From: Magnetospirillum sulfuroxidans
GTDB taxonomy: Bacteria > Pseudomonadota > Alphaproteobacteria > Rhodospirillales > Magnetospirillaceae
Reading direction: 5' to 3'
Length of the DNA: 64,000 nucleotides
Assembly (NCBI RefSeq): GCF_018224925.1
Contig: NZ_JAGTUF010000003.1
Span: 124,001-188,000, forward strand
Below are positions 51,697-61,398 of the stretch, piece by piece. Both the position numbers and the translations under genes were made by a program. Every line of letters begins with the position of its first letter. Within the stretch, counting starts at the first letter, position 1. The notes under the pieces are model-generated. The model was given only the letters and a program-made list of their open reading frames with translations. It did no database searches and had not been told where the DNA came from.

Positions 51697-53727
51697 TTAG
51701 CGGCTCTCGCGCTTCCACCCCAACAGCAAGGCTCCAACCGCCACGATCAGCATCAGTGCGGCGGGTAGCAAGGGTGTTTGTCGAACGCCTTGGACAACGT
51801 AATCATCGCGGCGGATCAGGCCCAACCAGTGCGGGCCGCTGGTGGCGGTGCTAACGCCGATCTGGCGGATATCGGGCACGTCATCGGCAAAGAGGAAGCG
51901 GATCGAGCCGGCGCTGGCCGCCACCGCCGGGGTCAGGGCGGTGGCACTGGCCGTTACTTCGGCCCATTCGGGATTGCTGAGGCTGCCTTGGGCGGCCAAG
52001 GCGGTATGGGGACCGACCCGGATGGCCCACAATCCAGGTTGGGCGGCGTTCATCTGGCCGACCCAGCGGCCATCCTCCTGATCCGCCAGTGAAAGGGCGG
52101 TGGTGGAGCCATCGGGGGCCGTGACATTGGCTTGGGCGCCATCGGTGGCCAACGAGCGTTGCGTTACGCGCAATTGTCCGCCTTGAATTTCGGCGCCGAG
52201 TGATTCGGCTTCCAGTTCCGGTTCGTGCATCAGCCAATGGGCCAACCGGCGCAGCAATTCGTCATGGGGACCGCCGCCTTGAAAGCCGCGTGCCCACAGC
52301 CAAAAGGTATCGGAAAGCACCTGTGCCACCCGCCCTTGACCGATTTGGTCAAGCACCAGCAGGGGTTTGCCGTCGGCCCCGGTCAGCAAGGCCTGTCCAC
52401 GGTTCTGCGCCACCGATATCTGTCGCAGCCACGGCCCCCAGGCGGCGGGATCGGGCAGTCCCGAGGTCACCGGGTGCCGTTTGCCCAAAGCGGTCAGCGT
52501 CGGCACAAACGGCGTTTCCAGCAATTTTCCATCGGGGGTGGCGGGCAATATGTCGCCCAGGGCGGAATCGACGATGCTGTCGGGTTCGGCGTATTCCGGC
52601 CCCACCGCCGCCAACAGCGCCCCGCCCGAGCGGACATATTGGGTCAGCAATTGATAATAGGGCGCCGCCATGATGCCGCGATGGCGATAGCGGTCAAACA
52701 CCACCAGATCGAAATCCTTGAGTTTTTCCTCGAACAATTCCCGCACTGGAAAGGTGATCAAGGCCAATTCGCGGATCGGCGTGCGGTCATCCTTTTCCGG
52801 GGGCCGCAAAATGGTGAAATGGACCAGATCCACCGCCGGATCCGATTTCAGCAGATTACGCCATACCCGCTCGCCGGCATGGGGTTCGCCCGAGATCAGC
52901 AGGACCTTGAGCCGGTCGCGAATGACCGGGATGGCGATGGCGGTGCGGTTGTTGGCGGCCAGCAGATCGTCATCGGGGATATCGGTGCTGAGTTCGACGA
53001 TGGCCGAACCGGCGTGGCGGACCGGCACCTCGATCGCAACCTCGCGGTTGAGCGGCAGGATCGAGGTCAGGAAGGCGACGCCATCGACGCGGACGGCGAT
53101 GGCGGCGGCGCCGTCGTGGCCGCTATCGTCGATACGCAGTTTGATCTGGGCATTGCGGCCGACCAGGGCGAAGCCGGGGGCGCGGGTGACGACGATGCGG
53201 CGGTCGCGTTCCTGGGGCTGGCCGGTCAGCAAGACGTGGAGAGGGGCGGGCAGGGGGGCGGCGCCGGGCAGGTCGTGGACGCGGCCATCGGTGATCATGA
53301 CGATGCCGGCCAGACGGCGGCGCGGCACATCGGCCAAGGCGGCTTGTGTCGCCTCGAACAATTTGGTGCCATCGGGGCCGCCGGCGACGCGGCGGACGCG
53401 GATGTCCAGATTGGGCAGGCGGCTCAGCCGTTCGCGCAATTGGGTCAGGGCCTGTTCGGTTTGCGCCGGACGCTGTCCCAGACGTTGCGAGGGGCTGTCA
53501 TCGACCACCACCAAGACGATATCGGCCAAGGATTGGCGCTGTTCCGCCACGAGCCGGGGGCTGGCCAGGGTAACCAGCAGCGTCGCCAAAGCCAGCAATC
53601 GCCAGCCGGTGCCGGCGGCGCGGCACCACAGGGCGACGATGCCGGCGATCATCGCCGCCGCCGACAGCGCCAGCAGCCAGGACAGCGGGATCAGGGGCGA
53701 GAATTCCAGGGCGGCGATGGCGTTCAT
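51697..53727 (-). CDS. Membrane protein with VWA-like and glutamine amidotransferase-like domains
   Basis: 676 residues. Two N-terminal membrane helices (IPLSWLLALSAAAMIAGIVA, WRLLALATLLVTLASPRLV) and one at the C-terminus (LLPAALMLIVAVGALLLGWK). Residues ~70-160 look like a VWA domain with a DxSxS site in VVVDDSPSQ and IVMITDGR. Residues ~290-430 (VLLISGEPHAGERVWRNLLK, FDLVVFDRYRHRGIMAAPYY, QYVRSGGALLAAVGPEYAEP) form a class I amidotransferase-like fold without a visible catalytic Cys triad. Last gene of the MoxR operon; overlaps the upstream gene by 4 bases. Confidence 0.8.
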   Translation of the reverse strand: MNAIAALEFSPLIPLSWLLALSAAAMIAGIVALWCRAAGTGWRLLALATLLVTLASPRLVAEQRQSLADIVLVVVDDSPSQRLGQRPAQTEQALTQLRERLSRLPNLDIRVRRVAGGPDGTKLFEATQAALADVPRRRLAGIVMITDGRVHDLPGAAPLPAPLHVLLTGQPQERDRRIVVTRAPGFALVGRNAQIKLRIDDSGHDGAAAIAVRVDGVAFLTSILPLNREVAIEVPVRHAGSAIVELSTDIPDDDLLAANNRTAIAIPVIRDRLKVLLISGEPHAGERVWRNLLKSDPAVDLVHFTILRPPEKDDRTPIRELALITFPVRELFEEKLKDFDLVVFDRYRHRGIMAAPYYQLLTQYVRSGGALLAAVGPEYAEPDSIVDSALGDILPATPDGKLLETPFVPTLTALGKRHPVTSGLPDPAAWGPWLRQISVAQNRGQALLTGADGKPLLVLDQIGQGRVAQVLSDTFWLWARGFQGGGPHDELLRRLAHWLMHEPELEAESLGAEIQGGQLRVTQRSLATDGAQANVTAPDGSTTALSLADQEDGRWVGQMNAAQPGLWAIRVGPHTALAAQGSLSNPEWAEVTASATALTPAVAASAGSIRFLFADDVPDIRQIGVSTATSGPHWLGLIRRDDYVVQGVRQTPLLPAALMLIVAVGALLLGWKRESR

Positions 53728-56387
53728 TGGCCCAGGCGCTCCAGGATTGCCGGTAAATGGACCTGATCGGCCTTGTAATTGCCGGTCAAGGCGTACATCA
53801 CCAGGTTGACGCCGAAACGCCAGGCCAGTTCACGTTGGCGTTCACCACCGGGCACGCAAGGATATGACGGTCGCCCTTGGCCATCCATGGCCCAGGCCCC
53901 GGCCCAGTCATTGCCGCCGACCACGACCGGCGACACCCCGTCATGGTCATCGCCGCCCGCTTCGGCCACCCAGACCGGGCCATCCCAGCGGCCGGGCAAT
54001 TCCTTGAGCAGATAAAACGAGCGGGTCAGCACATGCTCGGCGGTGACGGTGGTCAGCGCCGGGATGGCCAAGCCCTCGGTCAAGCTGCGCAAGGCGGCGG
54101 TGTTGCCGGCGCCGGCAGCCTCGGCGCCGGTGTCCAGCACGATCATGCCGCCGGCCCGCATATAAGCGTTCAGCTTGGCGATGGCGGCGGCCGAGGGGGG
54201 GGCTTGCGCCGCCGACAAGGGCCAATAGACGATGGGGAAGAACAGCACCGGATCGCGTTCGAGGTCCACCGCCATGGGGCTGTCCAGCCGGGCGGTGGAG
54301 CGTTCGCTCACCAATCGCGACAAGGCGGTCAATCCCGCCCGCGTCTTGCCGTCGACGAAGCCGTCGCCGGTATGGACAAAGGCCAGGCGGGTGGCAAGGC
54401 CGGCGCGCAGGGCAAAGTCGAAACCGTCATCGGCGCGGGCCGGCGGCGCCAGGGCAATGACCAAAAGCAGAACCAGCGGTGCGGTGCGGCGCCATAAGCC
54501 GCGCAAGCGCAGGGCGATCAGCATGTCGACGATCAGCAGCAAAGCCGCACTGGCCAACAAGGGGCCGGTCAGATCAAGGGGGGCGTCGCGTTGGCTCAGC
54601 CGGCGAAGTTCGATGCCGGCGGGAAGGCGAAGCGGGTGGGGATCGTCCAGGTGCGGCGACAGGTTGAAGGCGACGCGGCCGCCATCGGGGCCGTAAAGGC
54701 CGGGCGGATGGCGCGGGCCGGGAATGATCTTGGCGGCGTTGGCCGGCAAGGCTTCGACCAGACCGCTGGCCGGCTGGCGGTGGCCAAAGCCGTCCAGCAC
54801 CTCGCTGGCGGCCAGCGCGCCGCTGGTCGTGCCGGCGCCGCGACCGAGCACCGTCAACCGGCGCAACATCCCAGGAAACAGCCCCGACAACGGCAGATTG
54901 CTCCAGGCGGCGTTGGCGGTGGTGTGGATCAGCACCACCCAGCCTTGGCCGCGCGGGGCGGCGGTGACCAGGGGCGTGCCATCGGCCAGATGCGCCCAGG
55001 TGCGATCCGACAGATCGGCATCGGGTTCGGCCAGAACCTGGGCTGAAATTTTCACTTCGGCATCGGCGGCGAGGTCGGAAAAGGGGGAATGGGCGGGAAA
55101 TGGCGCCAGTCCTTGCGGATTGGTCCACGACATGGCGCCGCCCAGCGACCGTCCGCCAGATCGCAACCGGACCGGCATCAACCCGTCGGGCACGCCGCCG
55201 GCGGAAATGGCCCGGGCGGTCAACGGACCGGCGAAACGGATCAGCACGCCACCGGCTTCGACCCAGTTGGTCAATTCGGCGGCGGCGGCGGGCAGGGGCA
55301 TGTCGGCCAGGATCAAGGCATCGGGACGGCGCTGCAACAACGCCGGCAAATCGCCGCGCGGCAAATCGGCATGGGGGGCCAAGGCGCGCTCGACGTAATA
55401 GAACGGTGACAGCAGGGGGGCGCTGGCGTTGTCATCGCCAACCAGGCCGACCACTCGGCGTTTCCAGCTTTCGTCCAGCAGCAAGACCGCCCCGGCGCCG
55501 GCTTCATCCTCGATGTCCAGCCGAGCCAAGCGGTTGCGCAATTCGGTGGGCAGGCGCAGGGGCAGTGACACCCGGTCCTGGCCGGCGGCGATGACCGCCT
55601 CTTCCCGCCCCAGCACTTGGCCGCCGCCATCGACGGCACGGATGACCAGACGCTCATTTTGGGTGGAGTTGGGCAGGCGGGTGACGGTCAGGAGCGGGCG
55701 CTCGTCGTTGCCCAAGCCTTGCCGCAACAACCGGCCGCTGGCCCCGGTCAGCACGGTGACGCCGCCGCCCAGGCCTTGTAAGGCGGCGGCCAAGGCTGGA
55801 CCATGGCCGGAATCGATGCCGTCACTGATCCAGATCGCCTGGGTGACGGTGTCGTGCGACAAGGCGGCGACGGCGGTCGTCGCCGCCCTTTGATCGCTGG
55901 CCCAAGGTTTGGGAACCAGCCCTTGCGCCAGCGAGCGGGCGGCGGCGGCGGTCATCGGTCCTTGGACAGAAAGGGGGCTGCCATCGGCGGGCGGGGCGGT
56001 GCCCAGCAACAGCACCGGGCGCTGTTGACGGGCGGCCTCGCCCAGGATTTCGTCAAGGGCGAGGCGGCGGGGCGTCCAATCGCGCGCGGCGGCCCAGCCA
56101 TCATCGACGACCACCAGCAGGGGCGACGCGGTCGGTGCTGCCGGGCTGGGGCGCAATACCGGGCCGGCGGCGGCGGCGATGATCAGCAGCAAGATCAGCA
56201 GACGCAGCAACAACAACCACGGTGGTGTGCGGGCGGCGCTGTCTTGGTGTTCACGCAATCCCCGCAACAGCCGAAGAGCGGGAAACCGCACTCGCCTGGG
56301 GGCTGGCGGCAACAAACGCAGCAGCCACCACAGAACCGGCAGCGTCACCAGCGCGACCAACAGCCAGGGGGTGGCGAAGGCGATCAT
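53724..56387 (-). CDS. BatA-like membrane protein with DUF4159 domain
   Basis: 887 residues. The N-terminus (ATPWLLVALVTLPVLWWLLR, PRRVRFPALRLL, WLLLLRLLILLLIIAAAAG) is the BatA N-terminal membrane domain. Next is a degenerate VWA-like section (LLVVVDDGWAAARDWTPRRL). A further membrane helix (ASAALLLIVDMLIALRLRGL) precedes the C-terminal ~230 residues, DUF4159 (DFALRAGLATRLAFVHTGDG, LFFPIVYWPLSAAQAPPSAA, YMRAGGMIVLDTGAEAAGAG). Probably part of an envelope complex run by the MoxR ATPase. Confidence 0.85.
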   Translation of the reverse strand: MIAFATPWLLVALVTLPVLWWLLRLLPPAPRRVRFPALRLLRGLREHQDSAARTPPWLLLLRLLILLLIIAAAAGPVLRPSPAAPTASPLLVVVDDGWAAARDWTPRRLALDEILGEAARQQRPVLLLGTAPPADGSPLSVQGPMTAAAARSLAQGLVPKPWASDQRAATTAVAALSHDTVTQAIWISDGIDSGHGPALAAALQGLGGGVTVLTGASGRLLRQGLGNDERPLLTVTRLPNSTQNERLVIRAVDGGGQVLGREEAVIAAGQDRVSLPLRLPTELRNRLARLDIEDEAGAGAVLLLDESWKRRVVGLVGDDNASAPLLSPFYYVERALAPHADLPRGDLPALLQRRPDALILADMPLPAAAAELTNWVEAGGVLIRFAGPLTARAISAGGVPDGLMPVRLRSGGRSLGGAMSWTNPQGLAPFPAHSPFSDLAADAEVKISAQVLAEPDADLSDRTWAHLADGTPLVTAAPRGQGWVVLIHTTANAAWSNLPLSGLFPGMLRRLTVLGRGAGTTSGALAASEVLDGFGHRQPASGLVEALPANAAKIIPGPRHPPGLYGPDGGRVAFNLSPHLDDPHPLRLPAGIELRRLSQRDAPLDLTGPLLASAALLLIVDMLIALRLRGLWRRTAPLVLLLVIALAPPARADDGFDFALRAGLATRLAFVHTGDGFVDGKTRAGLTALSRLVSERSTARLDSPMAVDLERDPVLFFPIVYWPLSAAQAPPSAAAIAKLNAYMRAGGMIVLDTGAEAAGAGNTAALRSLTEGLAIPALTTVTAEHVLTRSFYLLKELPGRWDGPVWVAEAGGDDHDGVSPVVVGGNDWAGAWAMDGQGRPSYPCVPGGERQRELAWRFGVNLVMYALTGNYKADQVHLPAILERLGQ

Positions 56388-57265
56388 GTGCCGTTTCCCC
56401 GACGCGGTAACGCCAGACGGGCATGCAGCGCCAACAAGGCGTGCTGCGGCGGCTGAGTGGTGTGGTGGACGGCAAAGCTCCAGCCCTGGGCGGCGGCGAT
56501 GGCGGCGACGCCGTCGCGATGCCGGCGCAAGCGCTCTTGATATTGCGGGCGCAAATCTTCGGCTCGGCGGACCAGCAATTCATCCTCGCCTTCCAGCCCG
56601 GCGAAACGGATGCGGCCGGCATAGGGCAGACTTTCCTCTGCCGGGTCGAGAACCTGGAGCAGATGGCCGCTGCCGCCCTGGGCCGCCAAGGCGGCGAGTG
56701 CCGCGGCGATGGCGTCCAATGGATGCAAGAAATCCGAGACCAGCACCATTTCGCCGTGGCGCGGCCGAAGGCGGGGGGACGGCAAGGTGGTGGTGGCCGG
56801 GGCGTTCAGCATTTGGCCGGCCAGACGCGGCAAGGCGCCAGCGCCCGAGGACGGGCCGCTTTCGCCATCCAGCAGGGCCACCCGCTCGCCGCCGCGCAGC
56901 AAGGCGGCGGCCAGGGCCAGAACCAGCAGACGGGCGCGGTCCCGCTTGGAGGGCAGCCCCGCCTGCGAGTGCCAATCCATCGAGGCCGAGGCGTCGGCCC
57001 ACAGCCAAATCCCTTGCGCCGCCGACCATTCGGTTTCGCGCACGTACAAGCCCTGGCCGCGGGCCGAGCGACGCCAGTCGATGGAACTGGCGCTGTCGCC
57101 CGGCTGGGCCCGACGGTATTGCCAAAAAGTTTCACCGCTGCCGGCGCGCCGTCGGCCATGGGCGCCGCCGGCAAGTGATGCCGCCACCCGTTCCGCCGCC
57201 GCCAATAAGGGCGGCAGGCGGGCGGCCAGTTCCTGTGCCTGGGCGAGCTGGCGTTCGGCCGTCAC
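56384..57265 (-). CDS. DUF58 domain protein
   Basis: 293 residues. ETFWQYRRAQPGDSASSIDW RRSARGQGLYVRE is the DUF58 signature; WLWADASASMDW carries a VWA-type DxSxS metal site, and MVLVSDFLHPLDAIAAALAA the third motif. Cytoplasmic. DUF58 proteins work together with MoxR ATPases encoded next to them. It overlaps both neighbours by 4 bases. Confidence 0.92.
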   Translation of the reverse strand: MTAERQLAQAQELAARLPPLLAAAERVAASLAGGAHGRRRAGSGETFWQYRRAQPGDSASSIDWRRSARGQGLYVRETEWSAAQGIWLWADASASMDWHSQAGLPSKRDRARLLVLALAAALLRGGERVALLDGESGPSSGAGALPRLAGQMLNAPATTTLPSPRLRPRHGEMVLVSDFLHPLDAIAAALAALAAQGGSGHLLQVLDPAEESLPYAGRIRFAGLEGEDELLVRRAEDLRPQYQERLRRHRDGVAAIAAAQGWSFAVHHTTQPPQHALLALHARLALPRRGNGT

Positions 57266-58257
57266 GCCACCGACTCGATCAGACGGGCAATGATGTGATC
57301 GACGGCAACGCCATCGGCGCGGGCGGAATAAGACAAGGCCATGCGATGGCGCAAAATGGGCGGAGCCAAAATGATGACATCGTCCACCGACGGGGCCAAA
57401 CGTCCGTCCAGCAAGGCGCGGGCGCGGGCCGCCAGCATCAGCGCCTGGGCGGCACGTGGGCCGGGTCCCCAGGCGACGTGGCGTTGCACGTCGGCAATTT
57501 GGCTGGTTTCGCGCCGTCCGGCGCGGACCAGGGTCAAGATGGCGTCGACGACGCTGTCGCCGACCGGCAATTGCCGGACCAAGGTCTGGGCCGCCAGCAA
57601 TTGGCCGGCCGCCAATACCGGCTGCGCCACCGTTTCGGTGGTGCCGGTGGTGGCGATCAGCATGCGCCGTTCGGCCTCGAACTCGGGATAGCCGACGTCG
57701 ATCTGCATCAAGAAGCGGTCGAGCTGCGCTTCCGGCAGCGGATAGGTGCCTTCCTGTTCCAGCGGATTTTGCGTCGCCAGCACATGAAATGGCTGGGGCA
57801 GGTCATGATAATGGCCGGCGATGGAAACCCGGCCTTCCTGCATGGCCTGCAACAACGCCGCCTGGGTGCGCGGGCTGGCCCGGTTGATTTCATCGGCCAT
57901 CAGCAATTGACAAAAGACCGGTCCCCGGATGAAGCGGAACGAGCGGGTGCCGTCGCTGGCTTCTTCCATCACTTCCGAGCCCAAGATGTCGGCAGGCATC
58001 AGATCGGGGGTGAACTGCACCCGCTTTTCCGCCAACCCCAGCACCGAGCCCAGGGTTTGCACCAGCCGGGTCTTGGCCAAGCCGGGGACGCCGATCAACA
58101 GGGCGTGACCCCCTGCCAGCAGCGTGATAAGAGTTTCATCAATGACACGGTCCTGACCGAAGATCACCTGGGCGATTTCCGCCCGCGCCTTGACGATCAG
58201 GGTGTTGAGGTCGGCGGCCTCGTGCTCCAGATCGGTGCCATGGGGGCTGGGGTTCAC
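57262..58257 (-). CDS. MoxR-family AAA+ ATPase
   Basis: 331 residues from a GTG at 58257 with AGGAG 6 bases upstream; the longer frame lacks family sequence. Walker A is GGHALLIGVPGLAKTRLVQT, Walker B LLMADEINRASPRTQAALLQ, sensor 1 FHVLATQNPLEQEGTYPLPE, and AQLDRFLMQIDVGYP is the arginine-finger region. MoxR proteins act as chaperones for VWA-containing partners; the three partner genes follow in the same operon. Confidence 0.95.
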   Translation of the reverse strand: MNPSPHGTDLEHEAADLNTLIVKARAEIAQVIFGQDRVIDETLITLLAGGHALLIGVPGLAKTRLVQTLGSVLGLAEKRVQFTPDLMPADILGSEVMEEASDGTRSFRFIRGPVFCQLLMADEINRASPRTQAALLQAMQEGRVSIAGHYHDLPQPFHVLATQNPLEQEGTYPLPEAQLDRFLMQIDVGYPEFEAERRMLIATTGTTETVAQPVLAAGQLLAAQTLVRQLPVGDSVVDAILTLVRAGRRETSQIADVQRHVAWGPGPRAAQALMLAARARALLDGRLAPSVDDVIILAPPILRHRMALSYSARADGVAVDHIIARLIESVA

Positions 58258-58279
58258 CGGGATCTCCTGTCGGGTTTGA

Positions 58280-58846
58280 ATGAAATGGGCCAAGGCCCAG
58301 GAGGTTGCGTACTTGGTCAATCCGCCTGCCAACAGGCCGCCGCGGCCACCCGAGCCGGACAATTGCGGCGACCTGGGAATCCGTATCGACCGCAATGGCC
58401 GTTGGTTTTACCATGGCTCGGCGATCAATCGCAAAGAGATGGTCTGCCTGTTCGCCTCGGTCATGCACCGGGACGAAAACGGCGCTTATTGGCTGGTGAC
58501 GCCAGAGGAACGCGGCACCATCGTCGTCGATGACGTGCCGTTTCTGGCGGTCGAGATGTTCACCTGCCAGTGCGGGCGCGACCTGGTCATCAGTTTCCGC
58601 ACCAACGTGGATGAACTGGTGACCGTCGATCAGGCCCATCCCCTGCGGGTGGATGAATGCCCCGAGACCGGCGAGCCGTTGCCCTATGTCATGGTGCGCG
58701 ACGGATTGGAGGCGCGTTTGTCCCGATCGGTCTATTATGAACTGGTGGCCTTGGGCTTCGAGGAAATCGTCAACGGCGAGCGATTGTACGGGCTATGGAG
58801 CAGCGGCACATTCTTTCCCCTGGGGCGCCTGGGCGACCTCGATTGA
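58280..58846 (+). CDS. DUF1285 family protein
   Basis: 188 residues. IRIDRNGRWFYHGSAINRKE MVCLFASVMHRDENGAYWLV, then ERGTIVVDDVPFLAVEMF and GLEARLSRSVYYELVALGFE define DUF1285, found in many alphaproteobacteria ahead of a Nudix hydrolase and the CCA transferase, as here. Function unknown. Divergent from moxR with 22 bases between starts. The stop overlaps the next start (TTGA). Confidence 0.9.
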   Translation: MKWAKAQEVAYLVNPPANRPPRPPEPDNCGDLGIRIDRNGRWFYHGSAINRKEMVCLFASVMHRDENGAYWLVTPEERGTIVVDDVPFLAVEMFTCQCGRDLVISFRTNVDELVTVDQAHPLRVDECPETGEPLPYVMVRDGLEARLSRSVYYELVALGFEEIVNGERLYGLWSSGTFFPLGRLGDLD

Positions 58847-59484
58847 CCCGCGAGCGGATCCGGGCGCGCCTGGCCGACGGTTTCAATCCGGCGGGCCGTG
58901 GCGACGCCATGCTTGAGTGTCGTCTTGACGGTGACGACGCCCCCGGCCGCGCCGCCTTGATGGCTGGGCCGCCCCGGCCGGCGCCCCGGCCGGCGGCGGT
59001 GCTGGTGCCGCTGGTTGAGCACCCCGAGGGCATGACCGTGCTGTTGACCCAGCGCACGGCCCATCTGGCCCATCATCCCGGCCAGATCAGCTTTCCCGGC
59101 GGCCGGCTGGAAGATGCCGATCAGGGGGATTTCGTCATCGCCGCCTTGCGGGAAACCGAGGAAGAAATCGGCCTGCCGCCCGACCGGGTCACCATCTTGG
59201 GACGGCTGGACGATTACATCACCGGCACTGGATTCATCATTACCCCGGTGGTCGGGGTGATCGTACCGCCGGTGGAAACCATCGCCGATCCCTTCGAAGT
59301 GGCCGAAGTGTTCGAGGTGCCGCTGAATTTCCTGCTTGATCCGCAAAACCACAAGCTGCACCGCCGGGTGGTGGAGGGACGGCATCGGCCGTTCTGGGCG
59401 ATGACCTGGGAAGAGCGGATGATCTGGGGCGCCACCGCGGGCATCTTGGTCAACCTGTCCGAAGTGCTGGGATCGTCATCATGA
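58843..59484 (+). CDS. Nudix hydrolase, CoA pyrophosphatase type
   Basis: 213 residues if a TTG at 58843 is used (overlapping the previous stop); an upstream in-frame ATG at 58795 is also possible. TVLLTQRTAHLAHHPGQISF precedes the Nudix box PGGRLEDADQGDFVIAALRE TEEEIGL with the UPF0035-like spacing known from CoA diphosphatases. It probably cleaves CoA or acyl-CoA to adenosine 3',5'-bisphosphate and phosphopantetheine. It overlaps the CCA transferase gene by 4 bases. Confidence 0.9.
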   Translation: MTRERIRARLADGFNPAGRGDAMLECRLDGDDAPGRAALMAGPPRPAPRPAAVLVPLVEHPEGMTVLLTQRTAHLAHHPGQISFPGGRLEDADQGDFVIAALRETEEEIGLPPDRVTILGRLDDYITGTGFIITPVVGVIVPPVETIADPFEVAEVFEVPLNFLLDPQNHKLHRRVVEGRHRPFWAMTWEERMIWGATAGILVNLSEVLGSSS

Positions 59485-60797
59485 GGCTGCTGAGTGACGG
59501 CAGCGAGCCCGTCGGGCAATTGTCGCCCCAAGACTGGATGGCGGCGGCGGAAACCCAAACGGTGATCGCCGCGCTGGTCGCCGATGGGGCCGAGGTGCGT
59601 TTCGTCGGCGGCTGCGTGCGCGATTCCGTGCTGAAGCGGGCGATCAAGGATATCGACATCGCCACCCATGATCCGCCGGATCGAGTGATGCAATTGCTGA
59701 CGCGCGCCCAGATCCGGGTTATTCCCACCGGTCTTGCCCATGGGACGGTGACGGCGGTAATCGGGCCTGCCCATTTCGAGATCACCACCCTGCGCGAAGA
59801 TGTCGAGACCTTTGGCCGCCACGCCCGCGTCAGCTTTACCGACGATTGGACCGCCGACGCGGCGCGGCGTGATTTCACCATGAACGCCATGTTCGCCGAT
59901 CCACAGGGGCGGGTTTACGATCCATTCGGCGGTTTGGCCGATCTGGCGGCCGGCCATGTTCGCTTTGTCGGCGATCCGATGATTCGCATCGCCGAGGATG
60001 TGTTGCGGCTGCTGCGGTTCTTCCGTTTCTTCGCCCATTACGGCCGTCCGGCCATGGATGGCCGAGCCCTGACCGCCTGTCGCAAGCTGGCGCCACGGCT
60101 CAAGGAGCTTTCGGGGGAACGGGTGGCCGGCGAGCTGATCAGGCTGTTGCAAGCGCCCGATCCGGCAATGGTGCTGCTGGTGATGAAAAGCGAAGGCATC
60201 TTGTCCCAGGTGTTGCCGGAAGCTCTGGAACTCAGCCGGTTGAAGATGCTGACGTGGTTGGAAAGCCGGGCCATGGTCCGGCCCGGCATTCGACCGGATG
60301 CGCTGCGACGGCTGGGGGCGATCTTGGTCACCGATGCCGCCGGTATCGCCGTGATGGGCGAGCGTCTCAAGCTATCGGCGGCTCAGGTGGCCCGACTGGC
60401 CGCCATCGCCGTCCCCAAGGTCGAGATCACGCTCGGCATGGACGACATTGCGGCCCGACGGGCATTGCGCAGGGTCGGGGCCGATACTTTCCGCGATCTG
60501 GTGCTGGTGGCTTGGGCCGATCATCGGTCGCGTTCGGGGCTGGTGGATTCCCACGAAAGCGCGCTGTGGCAAAATCTGTTGGATCTGGCCGATGGCTGGC
60601 AACCGGTTGAATTGCCGGTGCGTGGCGCCGATTGTCTGGAATTGGGCATTCCCCCAGGTCCCGGCATTGGCCGCATGCTGACGAGGGTGGAACAATGGTG
60701 GGAAGCGGGGGATTACCGCGCCGACCGGGCCGCGTGTTTGGACTATTTGCGCCGCGTCGTCAGGGAAGGGGACGCCGAAGCGTCCCCCGAAACGTAA
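59481..60797 (+). CDS. cca: CCA tRNA nucleotidyltransferase
   Basis: 438 residues. VRFVGGCVRDSVLKRAIKDI DIATHDPPDRVMQLL is the nucleotidyltransferase active site with the metal-binding DxD; DVETFGRHARVSFTDDWTAD AARRDFTMNAMFADPQGRVY DPFGGLADL and the EDVLRLLRFFRFFAHYG helix follow. The enzyme adds or repairs the 3' CCA of tRNAs. Last gene of a three-gene overlap-coupled operon. Confidence 0.95.
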   Translation: MRLLSDGSEPVGQLSPQDWMAAAETQTVIAALVADGAEVRFVGGCVRDSVLKRAIKDIDIATHDPPDRVMQLLTRAQIRVIPTGLAHGTVTAVIGPAHFEITTLREDVETFGRHARVSFTDDWTADAARRDFTMNAMFADPQGRVYDPFGGLADLAAGHVRFVGDPMIRIAEDVLRLLRFFRFFAHYGRPAMDGRALTACRKLAPRLKELSGERVAGELIRLLQAPDPAMVLLVMKSEGILSQVLPEALELSRLKMLTWLESRAMVRPGIRPDALRRLGAILVTDAAGIAVMGERLKLSAAQVARLAAIAVPKVEITLGMDDIAARRALRRVGADTFRDLVLVAWADHRSRSGLVDSHESALWQNLLDLADGWQPVELPVRGADCLELGIPPGPGIGRMLTRVEQWWEAGDYRADRAACLDYLRRVVREGDAEASPET

Positions 60798-61232
60798 TCA
60801 GCCCTTGGCCGGCACCATCAAGGTGGCTTCGCCGTCCAGAACCACCTTGCCGGCCACCGTGCAGGTGGTCTTGAAGGTGACGAACTTCTTTTCCGGCACC
60901 ATGGCGGTGATTTCGACGCGGGCGGTGACGGTGTCGCCGATGCGGACCGGCGCCTTGAATTTCAGCATCTGCGAGACATAGATGCAGCCCGGTCCAGGCA
61001 GCTTGGTGCCGAACACGGTGGACACGAACGCCGCCGACAGCATGCCGTGGGCGATGCGGCCCTTGAACATGGTCTGGCTGGCGAATTCTTCGTTCACATG
61101 CACCGGGTTGAAGTCGCCCGACACACCGGCGAAGGCGGCGATGTCCGCTTCGGTGACAGTCTTGGCGAAGATGGCCGACTGGCCGATGCTCAGTTCTTCG
61201 TAATAGAAGCCGTTCAGGGATTCGCCGCTCAT
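60798..61232 (-). CDS. MaoC-like (R)-specific enoyl-CoA hydratase
   Basis: 144 residues from 61232, where GAGGAG lies 6 bases upstream (a TTG at 61238 is inside that stretch). Hot-dog fold with the hydratase 2 motif: FAGVSGDFNPVHVNEEFASQ TMFKGRIAHGMLSAAF, giving the catalytic Asp and His. PhaJ-type enzymes supply (R)-3-hydroxyacyl-CoA for polyhydroxyalkanoate. Convergent with cca, stops adjacent. Confidence 0.92.
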   Translation of the reverse strand: MSGESLNGFYYEELSIGQSAIFAKTVTEADIAAFAGVSGDFNPVHVNEEFASQTMFKGRIAHGMLSAAFVSTVFGTKLPGPGCIYVSQMLKFKAPVRIGDTVTARVEITAMVPEKKFVTFKTTCTVAGKVVLDGEATLMVPAKG

Positions 61233-61313
61233 GGTCAACTCCTCAGGGTCATTGTGCGGCGCAGTGTAGTCGCCTGACGCCGGCCTGACAATGCATGGAT
61301 CGGCGGGTGAGCG

Positions 61314-61343
61314 TTACAATTCGAATCAATTGTGTACTTTATA
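61314..61343 (+). promoter_or_regulatory. Possible promoter of the chemoreceptor gene
   Basis: TTACAA (61314-61319), 18 bases, TTTATA (61338-61343) in an AT-rich patch (61314-61375) about 55 bases ahead of the start. Plausible sigma-70 type; the patch contrasts with the GC-rich surroundings. Confidence 0.4.
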
Positions 61344-61398
61344 TGCTCATTTTACTTTGTTATAGATTCGGACTCATACCATGGTGGTGGGGACCCCA

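Noticed and set aside
52225-58533. Long plus-strand open frames opposite the MoxR operon
   Set aside because: Low-complexity Arg/Gly/Pro/Ala content, antisense to well-supported, overlapping genes.
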